DNA of 64,000 bases from Syngnathus acus (lineage: Eukaryota; Chordata; Actinopteri; Syngnathiformes; Syngnathidae): assembly GCF_901709675.1 (NCBI RefSeq), contig NC_051089.1, forward strand, positions 16,729,976-16,793,975, written 5' to 3'. The notes under the pieces were generated by a model, which saw only the letters and a program-made list of their open reading frames with translations, ran no database searches and was not told the DNA's origin. Shown one piece after another: positions 11,323 to 23,445 of the stretch. How positions within the stretch are numbered: the stretch's first letter is position 1; each line of letters opens with the position of its first letter. The translations under genes and the position numbers were made by a program.

Positions 11323-11400
11323 ATTCAATTTATATAGCGCTTTTCAATAACCCAAAGTCACTTTACATGGAATAAAAAAAGAGTGGAGTGGGGGGGGGGG
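11271..11400 (-). mobile_element. L2-like LINE/SINE 3' tail with (ATT)n
   Basis: On the minus strand the sequence AAAGCGCTATATAAATTGAA is followed by about 16 ATT repeats. This is the 3' end type seen in the L2 element that ends near 29893. Confidence 0.7.
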
Positions 11401-12340
11401 GTTAGGGAGACAGTAGGTTATAGTTAACAAGACATCGGTCAGCAGTGCGAAGGAGATGAATGGAGGAGCAGGAGGGGCGGGAGCGGAGGTTGTTGAGGTT
11501 GCCAGTACGGGAGGTGGGGGTGACGGGGGGTTGGTAGTCCAAAAAGAGGAGATGGGTGAGCCATCGGGGAAATGCTGGTCAGATGTAGCGGCGACGGCGA
11601 AGGATCCCAGCCTCGTGTGGAAGCAGCAGTGGACCAGGTGGTGATGCCGGTCGACCTCGACTGCACCCGCTCGAACGGCAGGCCCCAACGCACCACGGCG
11701 GCACACAGCAGAGCCACAGTTGGCGAGCCCGCAGGGAGTGGAGCCCGTCCCCCAAGGACGCCGGACGGAAGGCCAGAGAGCCGGGCCAGAACTGCCGTCG
11801 AGTCCACAGCAGGCGGCCACAGGCTCCGAGTCGGGAGGCAGGAGGGTCCGGTGGTGGTTTTGGCCAGTTGGCTGTTGGCTAGCTGGCTAACGTAGTTGGT
11901 AGTCCGAGGGAGAGGAAACAGATAGGTGAGAGCTGAGCTGCGGGGATGCGAGGTGGACGAAAGACAACACGAGAAAAATAAAAGAGACGAGTGCACTGAA
12001 AACGGGAAAACAAGTAACGGACACGGTCCGGGACAGAAGCGGCAGTCAACAAATCTGACGCCAGCGTGCTCTAACCCAGAAGACAACGTTGTAGCGCTGG
12101 CCGAGCTAATATAGCGTTCCCAATGAGCCCGCAACAAGTGATAGTGATCCTGGTGATTGGGGGGCGTGGCACCGGCGCGTGACTCCTTCCGGTTAAAGAT
12201 CAACTGAAAGTTTATTGACATTTGTGATAACAACAGGAGCATTGCGACCAATATCTCGTCATTTGAGTGTGACTGGATTCCCCACCCCTCTTGTTTGGTG
12301 TTTTTTTCAAATTCTTTGTTTTTTAACCTTTGTAAATATT
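11401..12340. other. GC-rich stretch of unknown nature
   Basis: A minus-strand open frame of 270 codons (11439-12251) is Pro/Ser/Leu rich with no recognisable domain. It may be the body of the retroelement whose tail is at 11271-11400. No gene is claimed. Confidence 0.3.
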
Positions 12341-12464
12341 ATCCATCCATCCATTTTCTGTACTGTTCTGTCCCCACGGGGGTAACGGGCGTGCTGGAGC
12401 CTATCCCAGCCGTCACTGGGCAGTAGGCAGGGGACACCCTGAACTGGTTGCCAGCCAATCGCAG
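12341..12464 (-). mobile_element. 5'-truncated SINE, minus strand
   Basis: It matches the 3' half of the SINE family at 4270-4638, with its ATCC tail at 12341. The 13-bp duplication CTTTGTAAATATT flanks it (12328-12340 and 12465-12477). Confidence 0.9.
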
Positions 12465-12477
12465 CTTTGTAAATATT

Positions 12478-12683
12478 ACCGTATTGGCCCGAATATAAGA
12501 CGACCCTGATTATAAGACAACCCCCTCTTTTTCAAGACTCAAGTTTGAAAAAATACTTTTTGAACACCAAATTAAATTTTTATACAGAAAATAATTACAG
12601 TACACCTGAAACAAATGATTATGACAATATATTTGAGAGAAAAAGCATGTTATTTTGCCTCATTCAAATCATGCAAAAACTGT
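12478..12683. mobile_element. Pogo-like MITE left end
   Basis: It starts ACCGTATTGGCCCGAATATA, an ACCGTA-type terminus with ATAAGAC repeats typical of the pogo/Tigger-like elements in this window. No right terminus was identified. Confidence 0.45.
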
Positions 12684-12691
12684 CTATCACA

Positions 12692-12997
12692 GGGGTGGCC
12701 AACCAGTCAGAGACTAAGAGCCACATTTTTTTACTGTGTACCGCAAAGAGCCACATCCCCCCCCCCCCCCGAAGCGAAGCGAACACGCAGCGTTTGACGT
12801 CCCATTACCCCCCCCCCCCCGAAGCGAAGCGAACACGCAGCATTTGACGTCCCATTACCACCCCCCCGAAGCGAAGCGAACGTAAAGGAGCCGCATGAAA
12901 CCCGGCAAAGAGCCGCATGCGGCTCGTGAGCCGAACGTAAAGGAGCCGCATGAAACCCGGCAAAGAGCCGCATGCGGCTCACGAGCCGCGGGTTGGC
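12692..12997. mobile_element. hAT-type MITE with 8-bp duplication
   Basis: Inverted GTGGCCAACC and GGGTTGGC ends are flanked by CTATCACA (12684-12691 and 12998-13005). The interior carries GAGCCGCATGCGGCTC palindromes and tandem CGAAGCGAAGCG blocks. The right terminus lacks the outermost CAGGGGT. Confidence 0.75.
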
Positions 12998-13270
12998 CTA
13001 TCACATCTTAATATCTGAACATGTCAATGTGTAAACTAAAGTGCAATCATATTTGTAAATGAATGGCTTCTGGTTTTTGAAATGTAAATAAGAAAACACT
13101 CAATAAAGCACATGGAATCAAAAACTTGTTTCCGATCGTGCGTACCGCTCCGTTCCGAAGTCCCGTTGTCCGAATCAAACCTTTTAACTCCGGAGTTGCT
13201 CTTCCTTTACTGATGACCTCCTGCTTCGACCGAAAATCCATAGTTGAAAATCGTGTGGATATGTAATCCT

Positions 13271-13646
13271 CCATTGTAAAACGAAATGTAAAAACGGGGG
13301 GGGGGGAAACCCGAATGTAAAACGAAATCAATGGACGACTGCTCCTCAGTTGCTCGCTGTATATTTGAACTGGAGATCTCTTATTCTACAGGTAGGCGCA
13401 TGAAGCATCCCGGGATCACTAGCACCCCCTGCCATAAGGCTGGAGAACCTTTTTTCGTTGCCTCCGTTGGGTCTCTTTTCAAAGCCGTTTTATTCATCTT
13501 AAGAAACACGACGTTACAGACAGATGACAAAAACACTAGATATTCAATACATCAGCTTAACTACAGAAATTAATTAATATAGCCACAGTGTTTGAACACT
13601 TAAACAGCGACATAAAGACAGAGAGCAGTTCTGTCTAACTGCATAG
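13271..13646. repeat. Unclassified repeat, inverted copy of 27411-27790
   Basis: About 375 bp here are the reverse complement of 27411-27790 with moderate divergence. No terminal repeats or coding motifs were recognised. Confidence 0.75.
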
Positions 13647-14060
13647 GCCAGGGGTTGGCAACCTGCGGCTCCGGAGCCGCATGCGGCTCTTCAGCCTCCT
13701 TATAGCGGCTCCCTTTGGCCTTGACAAAACCAAAAAAAAATGAACATAAATAAAGAGTATTTCTTAATTCATTTGTATTCACATATTAGTTTATTTTGTT
13801 GCGCAGTTATCTTGGAGTTTGAGTTGATACGATCCAATTTTTAAAAAGCTAGACCTATTTCTAATTCATAATTTGTCAACAAAATATAGGCTACGTCACA
13901 TCAACGTCAACATCCCGCCCCTTTACCTGCTGGCAACTTTTAGATTGTGTGAACCCGTGCGAACCTGTGTGCGAAGTTGTGAACCCTGAATAGCCATGAA
14001 AAAACCCCAAAAAAGGAAAGTTTCGGAAGAAAATAGAGAGTTTAATTCAGCGTGGACTTA

Positions 14061-14975
14061 CCGTTTTTTTCCGTGTATAATGCGCCCCCATGTATAATAC
14101 GCACCCTAACAATGGCATGTTGATGCTGGAAAAAAGCCTGTACCCATGTATAATACGCACCCAATTTTTTTAATTTTTTTAATTTTTAATTTTTTATTTT
14201 TTTAAGTCCCAATGATCGTCACGCACGCAGGGAGGCAATGGGTCCCATTTTTATAGTCTTTGGTATGGTCTTAACTAGGCTGGATGTATTTTTTTTGTTG
14301 CCGTTGATTTCTCCGACTGCCCAGAAAGGCACCACCGCGATCAGATGAAAAGAGAGGAAAGTGACGTGCGGACATGTGAAAAAGGCGGCTCTGTATGGGA
14401 GAGACGTTGAAGAGGAATAAAAACATCCTTGGAAACCAAAACTTGCCCCTCGTCGTGACTCGGAGCCGCAACAAATGTTTCGGATTTGTGTAGGGTACAT
14501 TGTGACAGCAAACGAGCAGGTGATCGAGCAAGCGTCTGATACGAGAGCATTGCGTTCGTATGGAGCGTGTTTGAAGTGAACAGCAGAGACGAAAGGAACA
14601 AGGCAAAGTGTTGTGAAATAAAATATTACCTGTAATACGCATTTTGTTATTTGCTGATTGTATTAAACTATCACATTCATTGTCAGTCAAGAAGAGAAGA
14701 GGACTATTATCCCTTCTTTGACGAAATGACCAGAGCACAGTACAAACACACTATTGTTCTTTCGGTATTTATTCAACCCACATTCTTTCACATGACAAGA
14801 AGAGAACAATACATAAATCAATACTCGTACCAGTACCATGATTTTCTTAAAAAAAAAAAAAAAAATTACCAAAAAAAAAAAATTACAAAAAAATTGTACC
14901 CATGTATAATGCGCACCCCAGATTTTAGGACAATAAATTAGTTAAATTTTGCGTATTATACACGGAAAAAAACGG
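14061..14975. mobile_element. Pogo/Tigger-type MITE, GTGTATAATGCGC family
   Basis: Inverted ends CCGTTTTTTTCCGTGTATAA and TTATACACGGAAAAAAACGG are flanked by TA (14059-14060 and 14976-14977). It sits inside the hAT transposase coding sequence. It holds a truncated SINE piece at about 14200-14270. No complete transposase was recognised. Confidence 0.85.
14200..14270 (-). mobile_element. Internally deleted tRNA-SINE fragment
   Basis: Two blocks of the SINE at 43867-44186 (the poly-T side AAGTCCCAATGATCGTCAC and the block GGGAGGCAATGGGTCCCA) are joined directly; the middle and the tRNA head are missing. Confidence 0.6.
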
Positions 14976-15043
14976 TATTTATTTGCATTCACCGCCAACG
15001 ACGCTGGCTTACCTGTATGCTCTTTCCCTGTCACACCGCTGGA

Positions 15044-18000
15044 TGATAAAAATTAATGGATCACGTTTTCCCTCGCCCGGACGCGGGTCACCGGGGCCCC
15101 CCTCTGGAGCCAGGCCTGGAGGCGGGGCTCGAAGGCGAGCGTCTGGTGGCCGGGCCTTCGCCCATGGGGCCCGGCCGGGCTCAGCCCGAAAAGGAAACGT
15201 GGGTCCCCCTTCCCATGGGCTCACCACCTGTGGGAGGGGCCAAAGGGGTCGGGTGCATTGCAAGCTGGGCGGCGGCCAAAGGCAGGGACCTTGGCGGTCT
15301 GATCCCCGGCTGCAGAAGCTGGCTCTTGGGACATGGAATGTCACCTCTCTGGCTGGAAAGGAGCCCGAGCTGGTGTGCGAGGCAGAAAAGTTCCGACTAG
15401 ATATAGTCGGACTTGCCTCCACACACAGTTTGGGTTCCGGTACAAGCCCTCTCGAGAGGGGCTGGACTCTCTTCCACTCTGGAGTTGCCCACGGTGAGAG
15501 GCGTCGGGCAGGTGTGGGTATACTTATTGCCCCCCGGCTGGGCGCCTGCACATTGGGGTTCACCCCGGTGAACGAGAGGGTAGCCTCCCTCCGCCTTCGG
15601 GTGGGGGGACGGGTCCTGACTGTTGTTTGTGTCTATGCACCAAACGGCAGCTCAGAGTACCCACCCTTCTTGGAGTCCCTGGAGGAAGTGCTGGAGAGCG
15701 CTCCTTCTGGGGACTCCGTCGTTCTACTGGGTGACTTCAATGCTCACGTGGGCAATGACAGTGAGACCTGGAAGGGCGTGATTGGGAGGAACGGCCCCCC
15801 CGATCTGAACCCGAGCGGTGTTCTATTGTTGGACTTCTGTGCTCGACACGGATTTTCAATAATGAACACCATGTTCAAACATAAGGGTGTCCATGTGTGC
15901 ACTTGGCACCAGGACACCCTAGGCCGCAGTTCGATGATCGACTTTGTAGTCGTGTCATCGGATTTGCGGCCGGATGTTTTGGACACTCGGGCGAAGAGAG
16001 GGGCGGAGCTGTCAACTGATCACCACCTGGTGGTGGGTTGGCTCCGATGGTGGGGGAAGATGCCGGTCCGACCTGGCAGACCCAAACGTTCTGTGAGGGT
16101 CTGCTGGGAACGTCTGGCGGAATCCCCTGTCAGGAAGAGCTTCAACTCCCACCTCCGGCAGAGCTTTTCCCACGTCCCGGGGGAGGCGGGGGACATTGAG
16201 TCCGAGTGGACCTTGTTCCGCGCCTCCATTGTTGAGGCGGCCGACCGGAGCTGTGGCCGTAAGGTCATTGGTGCCTGTCGTGGCGGCAATCCCCGAACCC
16301 GCTGGTGGACACCGGCGGTAAGGGATGCCGTCAAGCTGAAGAAGGAGTCCTATCGGGCCGTTTTGGCCTGCGGGACTCCGGAGGCAGCTGACAGGTACCG
16401 GATGGCCAAGCGGAACGCGGCTTCGGCGGTTGCTGAGGCAAAAACCCGGGCGTGGGAGGAGTTCGGCGAGGCCATGGAGAATGACTTCCGGACGGCTTCG
16501 AGGAAATTCTGGTCCACCATCCGGCGTCTCAGGAGGGGGAAGCAGTGCAACGTCAACACTGTTTACAGTGGAGATGGCGTGCTGCTGACCTCGACTCGGG
16601 ACGTCGTGTGTCGGTGGGGAGAATACTTCGAAGACCTCCTCAATTCCACCGACACGCCTTCCATTGTGGAAGCAGGGCCTGAGGACTCTGAGGCGGACTC
16701 TCCAATCTCTGGGGTTGAAGTCACTGAGGTAGTTAAAAAACTCCTCGGTGGCAAGGCCCCGGGGGTGGATGAGATCCGCCCGGATTTCTTAAGGGCTCTG
16801 GATGTTGTGGGGCTGTCATGGCTGACACGTCTCTACAGCATCGCGTGGACATCGGGGACAGTGCCTCTGGATTGGCAGACTGGGGTGGTGGTTCCCCTCT
16901 TTAAGAAGGGGGACCGGAGGGTGTGTTCCAATTACAGGGGAATTACACTCCTCAGCCTCCCTGGTAAGGTCTATTCAGGGGTGCTGGAGAGGAGGGTCCG
17001 TCGGGAGGTCGAACCTCGGATTCAGGAGGAACAGTGTGGATTTCGTCCTGGCCGTGGAACAGTGGACCAGCTCTTCACCCTCAACAGGATCCTCGAGGGT
17101 GCATGGGAGTTCGCCCAACCAGTCCACATGTGTTTTGTGGACTTGGAGAAGGCGTTCGACCGTGTCCCTCGGGAGGTTCTGTGGGGGGTGCTTCGGGAGT
17201 ACGGGGTACCGAGCCAACTGATAAGGGCGGTTCGGTCCCTGTATCACCGATGCCAGAGTGTGGTCCGCATTTCCGGCAGTAAGTCGGATTCGTTCCCAGT
17301 GAGGGTTGGACTCCGCCAAGGCTGCCCTTTGTCACCGATTCTGTTCATAATTTTTATGGACAGAATTTCTAGGTGCAGCCGAGGCGTTGAGGGTGTCCGG
17401 TTTGGGGACCTCAGCATCGCGTCTCTGCTTTTTGCAGACGACGTTGTGCTGTTGGCTTCTTCAGGCCGTGATCTCCAGCTCTCACTGGAGCGGTTCGCAG
17501 CCGAGTGTGAAGCGGTCGGGATGAGGGTCAGCACCTCCAAATCCGAGTCCATGGTCCTCGATCGGAAAAGGGTGGAATGCCCTCTCCGGATCGGGGATGA
17601 GATCCTGCCCCAAGTGGAGGAGTTTAAGTATCTTGGGGTCTTGTTCACGAGTGAGGGGAGGATGGAGCGCGAGATCGACAGGCGGATCGGTGCAGCGTCG
17701 GCAGTAATGCGGACTCTGTACCGGTCCGTCGTGGTAAAGAGAGAGCTGAGCCAAAAGGCAAAGCTCTCAATTTACCGGTCGATTTACGCTCCTACCCTCA
17801 CCTATGGTCACGAGCTATGGGTCGTGACCGAAAGAACGAGATCCCGGATACAAGCGGCCGAAATGAGTTTTCTCCGCAGGATGTCCGGGCTCTCCCTTAG
17901 AGATAGGGTGAGGAGTTCGGTCATCCGGGAGAGACTCGGAGTAGAGTCGCTACTCCTCCACGTTGAGAGGAGCCAGATGAGGTGGCTCGGGCATCTCATC

Positions 18001-18254
18001 AGGATGCCTCCTGGACGCCTCCCTGGGGAGGTGTTCCGGGCATGTCCCACCGGTAGGAGACCCCGGGGACGACCCAGGACGCGCTGGAGAGACTATGTCT
18101 CTCGGCTGGCCTGGGAACGCCTTGGGATCCCCCGGGATGAGCTAGATGAAGTGGCTGGGGAGAGGGAAGTCTGGGAGTCCCTCCTGAAGCTGCTGCCCCC
18201 GCGACCCGACCCCGGATAAGCGGAAGAAGATGGATGGATGGATGGATGGATGGA
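15044..18254 (+). mobile_element. RTE-clade LINE (Rex3-like) with an uninterrupted reading frame
   Basis: The frame is open across the element and ends with TAA at 18217-18219, about 1,058 codons. An apurinic-type endonuclease begins near 15330 ([24 protein letters not shown]). It is followed by a reverse transcriptase ([39 protein letters not shown] and the catalytic box [10 protein letters not shown]). A C-terminal region follows with RMRWLGH-type residues. The 3' end is a short UTR and (GATG)n, the tail style reported for Rex3. The 8-bp duplication CCGCTGGA flanks it (15036-15043 and 18255-18262). The intact frame and near-full length make it a candidate for a recently active copy. A second, decayed copy lies at 38462-40769. 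Confidence 0.85.
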
Positions 18255-18629
18255 CCGCTGGACATCGACCCATCCCTGCTGAACACAGTTGCATTCACCG
18301 GAGTAAGTAAGCCTGATCTAGAAATTGAACTGGCCGACATAGCGGATAAAGATTTATGGGTAAATAAGTTCAAATCACTGACGGCGGATATCGAAGAAGT
18401 CGCCCGTCAGAAGGCTACACTCGTTAAAGAGCACAAATGGAGTGATATGGAGAAACTCCCCCACCCCGCCAAACTTGTTTTTGAAACACGGAGTGCCATT
18501 CCTGACACGTACGTATATTAACATGAAGAAGCATGCATTTGGAGTCTTGTCCATCTTTGGCTCAACATACTTATGCGAGCAATTGTTCTCAAGCATGAAC
18601 TTCATAAAGAACAAACGCCGTTCCTGCCT

Positions 18630-18940
18630 CGTAGTGGTACTATTTAACCCATAGTTGGGGGCTGGTTCGTGGGCACCAGGGCGTGTCCACACACCGGTGG
18701 GCCTGCGTGCCGCACGTCTAGGGGCCAAACCTCCTCCGAGTCCCTTGTAGTTTAGCCTGGGTCCGTGTTGTACCCAGTTACCATGTGTCGCCGCGTGGAG
18801 GCACTACATAGGGCTTGCTGTTAGAGAGGCTATGTACTGGCAGGGAGAGACTTACGCACTCGGCTCTCCCGTTCGCATACTGCTAGCCAGCGGTGAGGGT
18901 TGACAGTGAGAAGTGACCTGCACTGGGCACTCCACCAACA
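18630..18940. other. Sequence of unknown nature between two hAT elements
   Basis: A GC-rich stretch without coding potential or recognised repeat termini. Confidence 0.35.
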
Positions 18941-18948
18941 CACTAGAC

Positions 18949-19963
18949 CAGGGGTGGGCAAACATTTTGACTTGCGGGCCGAATTGGGTTCTACATTTTG
19001 ACCGGGGGGCCGAACCAGGAGCAGATGGATGTAGTGTTTGTGTGAAGTAATATAAATGACATGTAAAGGTCATTGCATAAAAGGGTTTTACTTTTAGTAG
19101 ATACTAAAGCATGGATATTAAAAAAAGCTTTTTGAAAACAAATGCATTTATTAACAGCATTAAAAAAATATTTCACCAAAAAACTACTATCAGTGATTCT
19201 TATTAAATACGACACTGTTATGATGAATAACATTTTCCATCACTTCAGCGCCTGCAGGTCAGATTTATGAAATATGTTTATCTAATGGGGCGAAATCACA
19301 TCCAACGGCAAACATTCTGACCAAATACATCATCTTGAAGAATCAGTGAAAGAATACATCTCAATAAAGTAATAAAGAAATCAATAGTATTGTTGGTTTC
19401 CCTTTTTTGCTAGTGCATCATAGTCTGGAGTAAAATTTGTTGTGGTAATTCTTAGGATAGAGCCGAGGTGTCGGTCCGTTAACCGAGATCTGTGACGGGC
19501 TTTGTTGACGTTCATGTGGCTGAACCTCTTCTCACACACGTAGGTCGAGCCAAATTGTCCACTCTTTTTTAACATTCGCCACTCAGTGTCCACCTTTCTT
19601 TTCTTCGGGCCACTCATTTTAATGGAAGGATTCCAGGGGAAGGTTTGTGGGTGGCATTAGCGTAAAACTGTATCTGAAAACTCAGCGCGCGAATTACGAG
19701 AATATTGACGTCACAGCCTACACTCGAAATTACTACGTACTACTGAGTACGCACACGCACTTGTGAGTGTGCACCGAGCTTTCTGACACGGCTCCCGGGA
19801 GTAAATGCGCCGGCGGGCGCTTCCCCATCTACTGGGGAAACATAGTAATTGCAGGGAAAATGACCCCAAAAAAAATTAATACAATTTATTCAGGTTTGGC
19901 GGGCCGGATTAAACGGCCCCGTGGGCCGGATGTGGCCCGCGGGCCGTAGTTTGCCCATGTCTG
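18949..19963 (-). mobile_element. hAT deletion derivative, CAGGGGTGGGCAAAC family
   Basis: The ends CAGGGGTGGGCAAAC and GTTTGCCCATGTCTG carry the 8-bp duplication CACTAGAC (18941-18948 and 19964-19971). On the minus strand a 78-codon frame (19381-19617) joins a transposase N-terminus (MSGPKKRKVDTEWR) directly to the C-terminal dimerisation region (YVCEKRFSHMN, TNFTPDYDALA). The catalytic middle has been deleted. Confidence 0.9.
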
Positions 19964-20482
19964 CACTAGACGCATCATAACAACCCGACTTGGTCTTATG
20001 AAGTCAAACACTTCAAGTCACAACAGAGTTCAATAAACTTGTACTTTTTGTTATTTAGCAAACATATTTTACTCAATGTTATGATATACTACAGTGTATG
20101 ATATGATCCGTGTTAATTGTGTATATTATAATAATAAATGAGAACAATAAATGATAGTTGAGGGTATCGCTGGGGATGTGGGACCGCTTTTCCTGAATCT
20201 CCCTACACATTAACTGAGGTGATGCTGATGTCACCGTCGATCTCCAACTCTGAAATGTGCTGCAGGTGAGTGAAACGATGCCTGTAGGTGTGAGCTTGCA
20301 TTCCGTTCACCATGATCCTGAAGGAATGCTTCTCACAACAGATGGTTAGCTAAACAAAAAAAAAAAAACACTTTTGTTGTTACACAGTCAAATTTCTATT
20401 TTCAAAATAAGAACAAAATAACTTGAGTGGATTGCAAATCACCACTGAGATGGCAAATGTAAATAAGGAGCATGAATAATAG

Positions 20483-20771
20483 CAGAGGCGTAGCCAAGCC
20501 GGGGCGAGCCGGGGCGGCGCCCCGGTTAGGACTCCCTGCGCCCCGGTTGAAAGAAATCGAGCTTTTTCGATTCTTCATTTTCATGCCGTTTTTTTCTTTC
20601 GGTCTTGCGCGAATGTGCTTGCGCTATTCTATGTGCGCGATGTTATCCATTCACCGTTTGCCTCCCGGACCCGGATGTTGTTTTAGCGATCAGCGAACGG
20701 CGTGGGTGATGTTCGATTTTTTTTCCTGTGGGCGTGCGCCCCTACTGGAAACATTCCTGGCTACGCCTCTG
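20483..20771. mobile_element. hAT-type MITE, CAGAGGCGTAGCCA family, copy 1
   Basis: The ends CAGAGGCGTAGCCAAG and CTGGCTACGCCTCTG carry the 8-bp duplication AATAATAG (20475-20482 and 20772-20779). It lies in the last intron of the galectin gene. A near-identical copy is at 43296-43584. Confidence 0.95.
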
Positions 20772-21356
20772 AATAATAGTGAGAGTATTCTATACATTTT
20801 TACAAATTCAACTTAAAGGTAATGATAATAATAATTCATCCAAGACAGTCCAATTTAGCATATTTTAATGCTAGAAGTGACTGTGCTGTCATGTGACTTT
20901 ACATGACACATGACATACAGTATAATAGAGATGATGGAATAGCTATGGGCAGATAACAATGGAGTAACATACCGTGAAAGGCTGTCCCTTGTGAAAGGGC
21001 ATTGGACTATCACGTTCCTCTGAGTCCCACTTTTCCAAGTATTTGGTGTTTCGAACCACAACGTTCTCATTGAAACGTGGATTATAATGTAGAGCAATGC
21101 CAATGGGATGGTTCAGGTTAACATTGAATCTGAGATGAAAAATGGAAAAGATTTGATGGACATCATAGGTTATCATATATCTCTAAATCTGATTTTCAGG
21201 CACCTTGCTGAGTGGTCACTTTGAGTTGTCATGGTCCAAAAGTCATACAAGATACATCTTACTGGATTTTTTCTCCACTTACATAGCAAATAATTGTTCT
21301 ATTGAAATGCTATGACATTTACTAAAACATGACATGTTCTTTAGCAAAAGCGTTAT

Positions 21357-21709
21357 TGTCACGCGCCTGCTCTCCGAGCACCCAGGTCAGCGCCCTGCTT
21401 CTGTTTACATGGGACACAGGCACACCCTGTTGGCCTTCTTGGTTGTTTTCAGTTGCCAACCTTGTTGCCCGTTCCAACTGATTGACTACGCCCGAACACC
21501 GCCTGCCCCAACCAATTGCTCGTCTCAGACCACAAATTCGCCTCACGTCCTGCTCGCTTTTTGGTGCGACCTACTGCCCGTTCTCGACTACGTCAACGCC
21601 TCGCCCTTCTGCCACGCTGCGCTGCAACGCACCCGCTTTCCACTTCCGCTCTCCCTCATTTCAATAAACAAAGCGTGACACTCTTGGTCGTTCTGCCTGA
21701 TTTGTTACA
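21357..21709 (+). mobile_element. Solo LTR
   Basis: The sequence starts TGTCACGC and ends TTGTTACA (TG...CA). It has the 5-bp duplication GTTAT on both sides (21352-21356 and 21710-21714) and an AATAAA near 21663. No internal retroelement sequence follows, so it is the product of LTR-LTR recombination. It lies in a galectin intron. Confidence 0.8.
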
Positions 21710-21828
21710 GTTATGTTAAGTTTATTCCCCCTTTTAAATATCCAAACAAATTGAAAGCCAAACATTCTCCAGAGTGAGTTTAGTGCAGATTCAAAATTTC
21801 TGCGTAATTCTATACTGTATTAAACATA

Positions 21829-23415
21829 CGACAACATTAAACGAGCGCTGAAGGACTGCGCTGGTGAGCTGACGGGTGTCTTCACGGACATCTTTAACAC
21901 TTCCCTGCAGCAGGCCATCGTCCCGTCGTGTTTCAAAGCTGCCACCATCGTACCTGTGCCGAAGAAGCCTGCTCCGTCCTGCTTCAATGACTACCGCCCC
22001 GTGGCACTTACGCCCATCGTCATGAAGTGCTTTGAGCGGCTTGTCTTGGAGCACATCCGGTCAGTTCTCCCCCCCACCATTGACCCCTTCCAGTTTGCGT
22101 ACCGAGCCAAACGGTCCTCTGAGGATGCCATCTGCTCTGCCCTCCACTCGGCCCTCACCCACCTGGAGGGGAAGGACTCGTATGTGAGGTTGCTGTTTGT
22201 GGACTTCAGTTCTGCCTTCAACACCATTGTGCCGCAGCGTCTCATCAGCAAACTTGACAAGCTGGGCCTCAGTACCAGCCTCTGCAACTGGCTACTGGAC
22301 TTCCTCTGCCAGAGGCCACAGGTGGTACGTGTTGGCGACAAGATCTCCGCCAGCATCACGCTGAGCACAGGGGCCCCCCAAGGCTGCGTGCTCAGTCCGC
22401 TGCTCTTCACCCTCCTGACGCATGACTGCGCTGCCACCTGCAGCGGGAACCGCATAGTGAAGTTTGCTGACGACACGACTCTGGTGGGTCTCATCACCAA
22501 GGGAGACGAGACTCAGTACAGGCTGGAGGTTGACCTTCTGACCGCGTGGTGCAGGGACAACAACCTCCTGCTGAACGTCGACAAGACCAAGGAGATTGTC
22601 GTTGACTTCCGGAAGGGTCACGCCCAACACCTGCCGCTGACCATCGACGGTGCTGTGGTGGAGAGAGTGAGCAGCGCCAGGTTCCTGGGGGTGCACATCA
22701 GTGAGGATCTCTCCTGGTCCACCAACACCGCGTCGCTGGCGAAGAAGGCCCAGCGCCGCCTGTACTTCCTTCGGAAACTCAGGCGAGCGGGGACTCCTCC
22801 GGCCGTCATGACTACTTTTTACCGCGGCACCATTGAGAGCGTCCTCTCCAGCAGTATTGCTGTCTGGGGTGGCAGCTGCACTGACCAAGACTTGAAGGCC
22901 CTGCAGCGCATTGTGAAAACGGCTAGTAAGACTATTGGTGCTTCTCTCCCCTCCTTGAAGGACATTTACACCTCCCATCTCACCCGCAAGGCGACCAAGA
23001 TTGTGAGGGATGTGAGTCACCCCGCTCACTCTTTGTTTGAGCTTCTGCCCTCTGGGAGGCGGTACAGGAGCCTGCGCTCCCGCACCACCAGACTTTCCAA
23101 CAGCTTCGTACTCCAGGCTGTTAGGATCCTGAACTCGCTCCCCCTTTCAGCGTAGCGTCCTGTTCTTGCTGTATGCTCACTGGCTCGGTTTTGCCCCTCA
23201 TGTTCAATGGGTTATTGGTCTGTTTTTATTCATCGCTCATTTTATTTTATTTATTTATTATTTATTATTTATGGTTGTGCCTTCTTGTTTTTGTATTGTG
23301 TCGCCTACTTGTATGTCTCGTCACCGTGGGATGGAGGAAACGGAATTTCGGTTTCTTTGTGTGTCTTGACATATGAAGGGATTGACAATAAAGCTGACTT
23401 TGACTTTGACTTTGA
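21829..23415 (+). mobile_element. 5'-truncated L2-clade LINE with intact RT frame
   Basis: The reverse-transcriptase frame is open from about 21830 to the TAG at 23153-23155 (about 440 codons). It shows [40 protein letters not shown] and the catalytic FADDTTLVG. The 3' UTR ends in GACTTTGACTTTGA, a tail used by L2 elements in fish. The endonuclease half is missing through 5' truncation. It lies in a galectin intron. Confidence 0.85.
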
Positions 23416-23445
23416 TATAGTCATAGTATGCACTCATTTTGGGGC

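Larger units (their letters stand above)
13653..18629 (+). mobile_element. hAT (ZBED/SCAND3-like) element, split by two insertions
   Basis: It starts with the terminus CAGGGGTTGGCAACCTGC. The transposase N-terminus (MKKPQKRKVSEENREF) begins at 13996, is interrupted at 14060 by a pogo-type MITE, resumes at 14976 ([14 protein letters not shown]) and is interrupted again at 15043 by a LINE. Behind the LINE the C-terminal part continues at 18255-18629 (SLLNTVAFTGVSKPDLE, then STYLCEQLFSSMNF, the hAT dimerisation region) with one frameshift near 18515. The middle of the transposase is missing. The right terminus was not found. Confidence 0.8.

Noticed and set aside
11439-12251. 270-codon minus-strand frame
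   Set aside because: Low-complexity Pro/Ser/Leu composition, overlapping open frames on the other strand and no recognisable domain; probably retroelement or GC-rich non-coding sequence.
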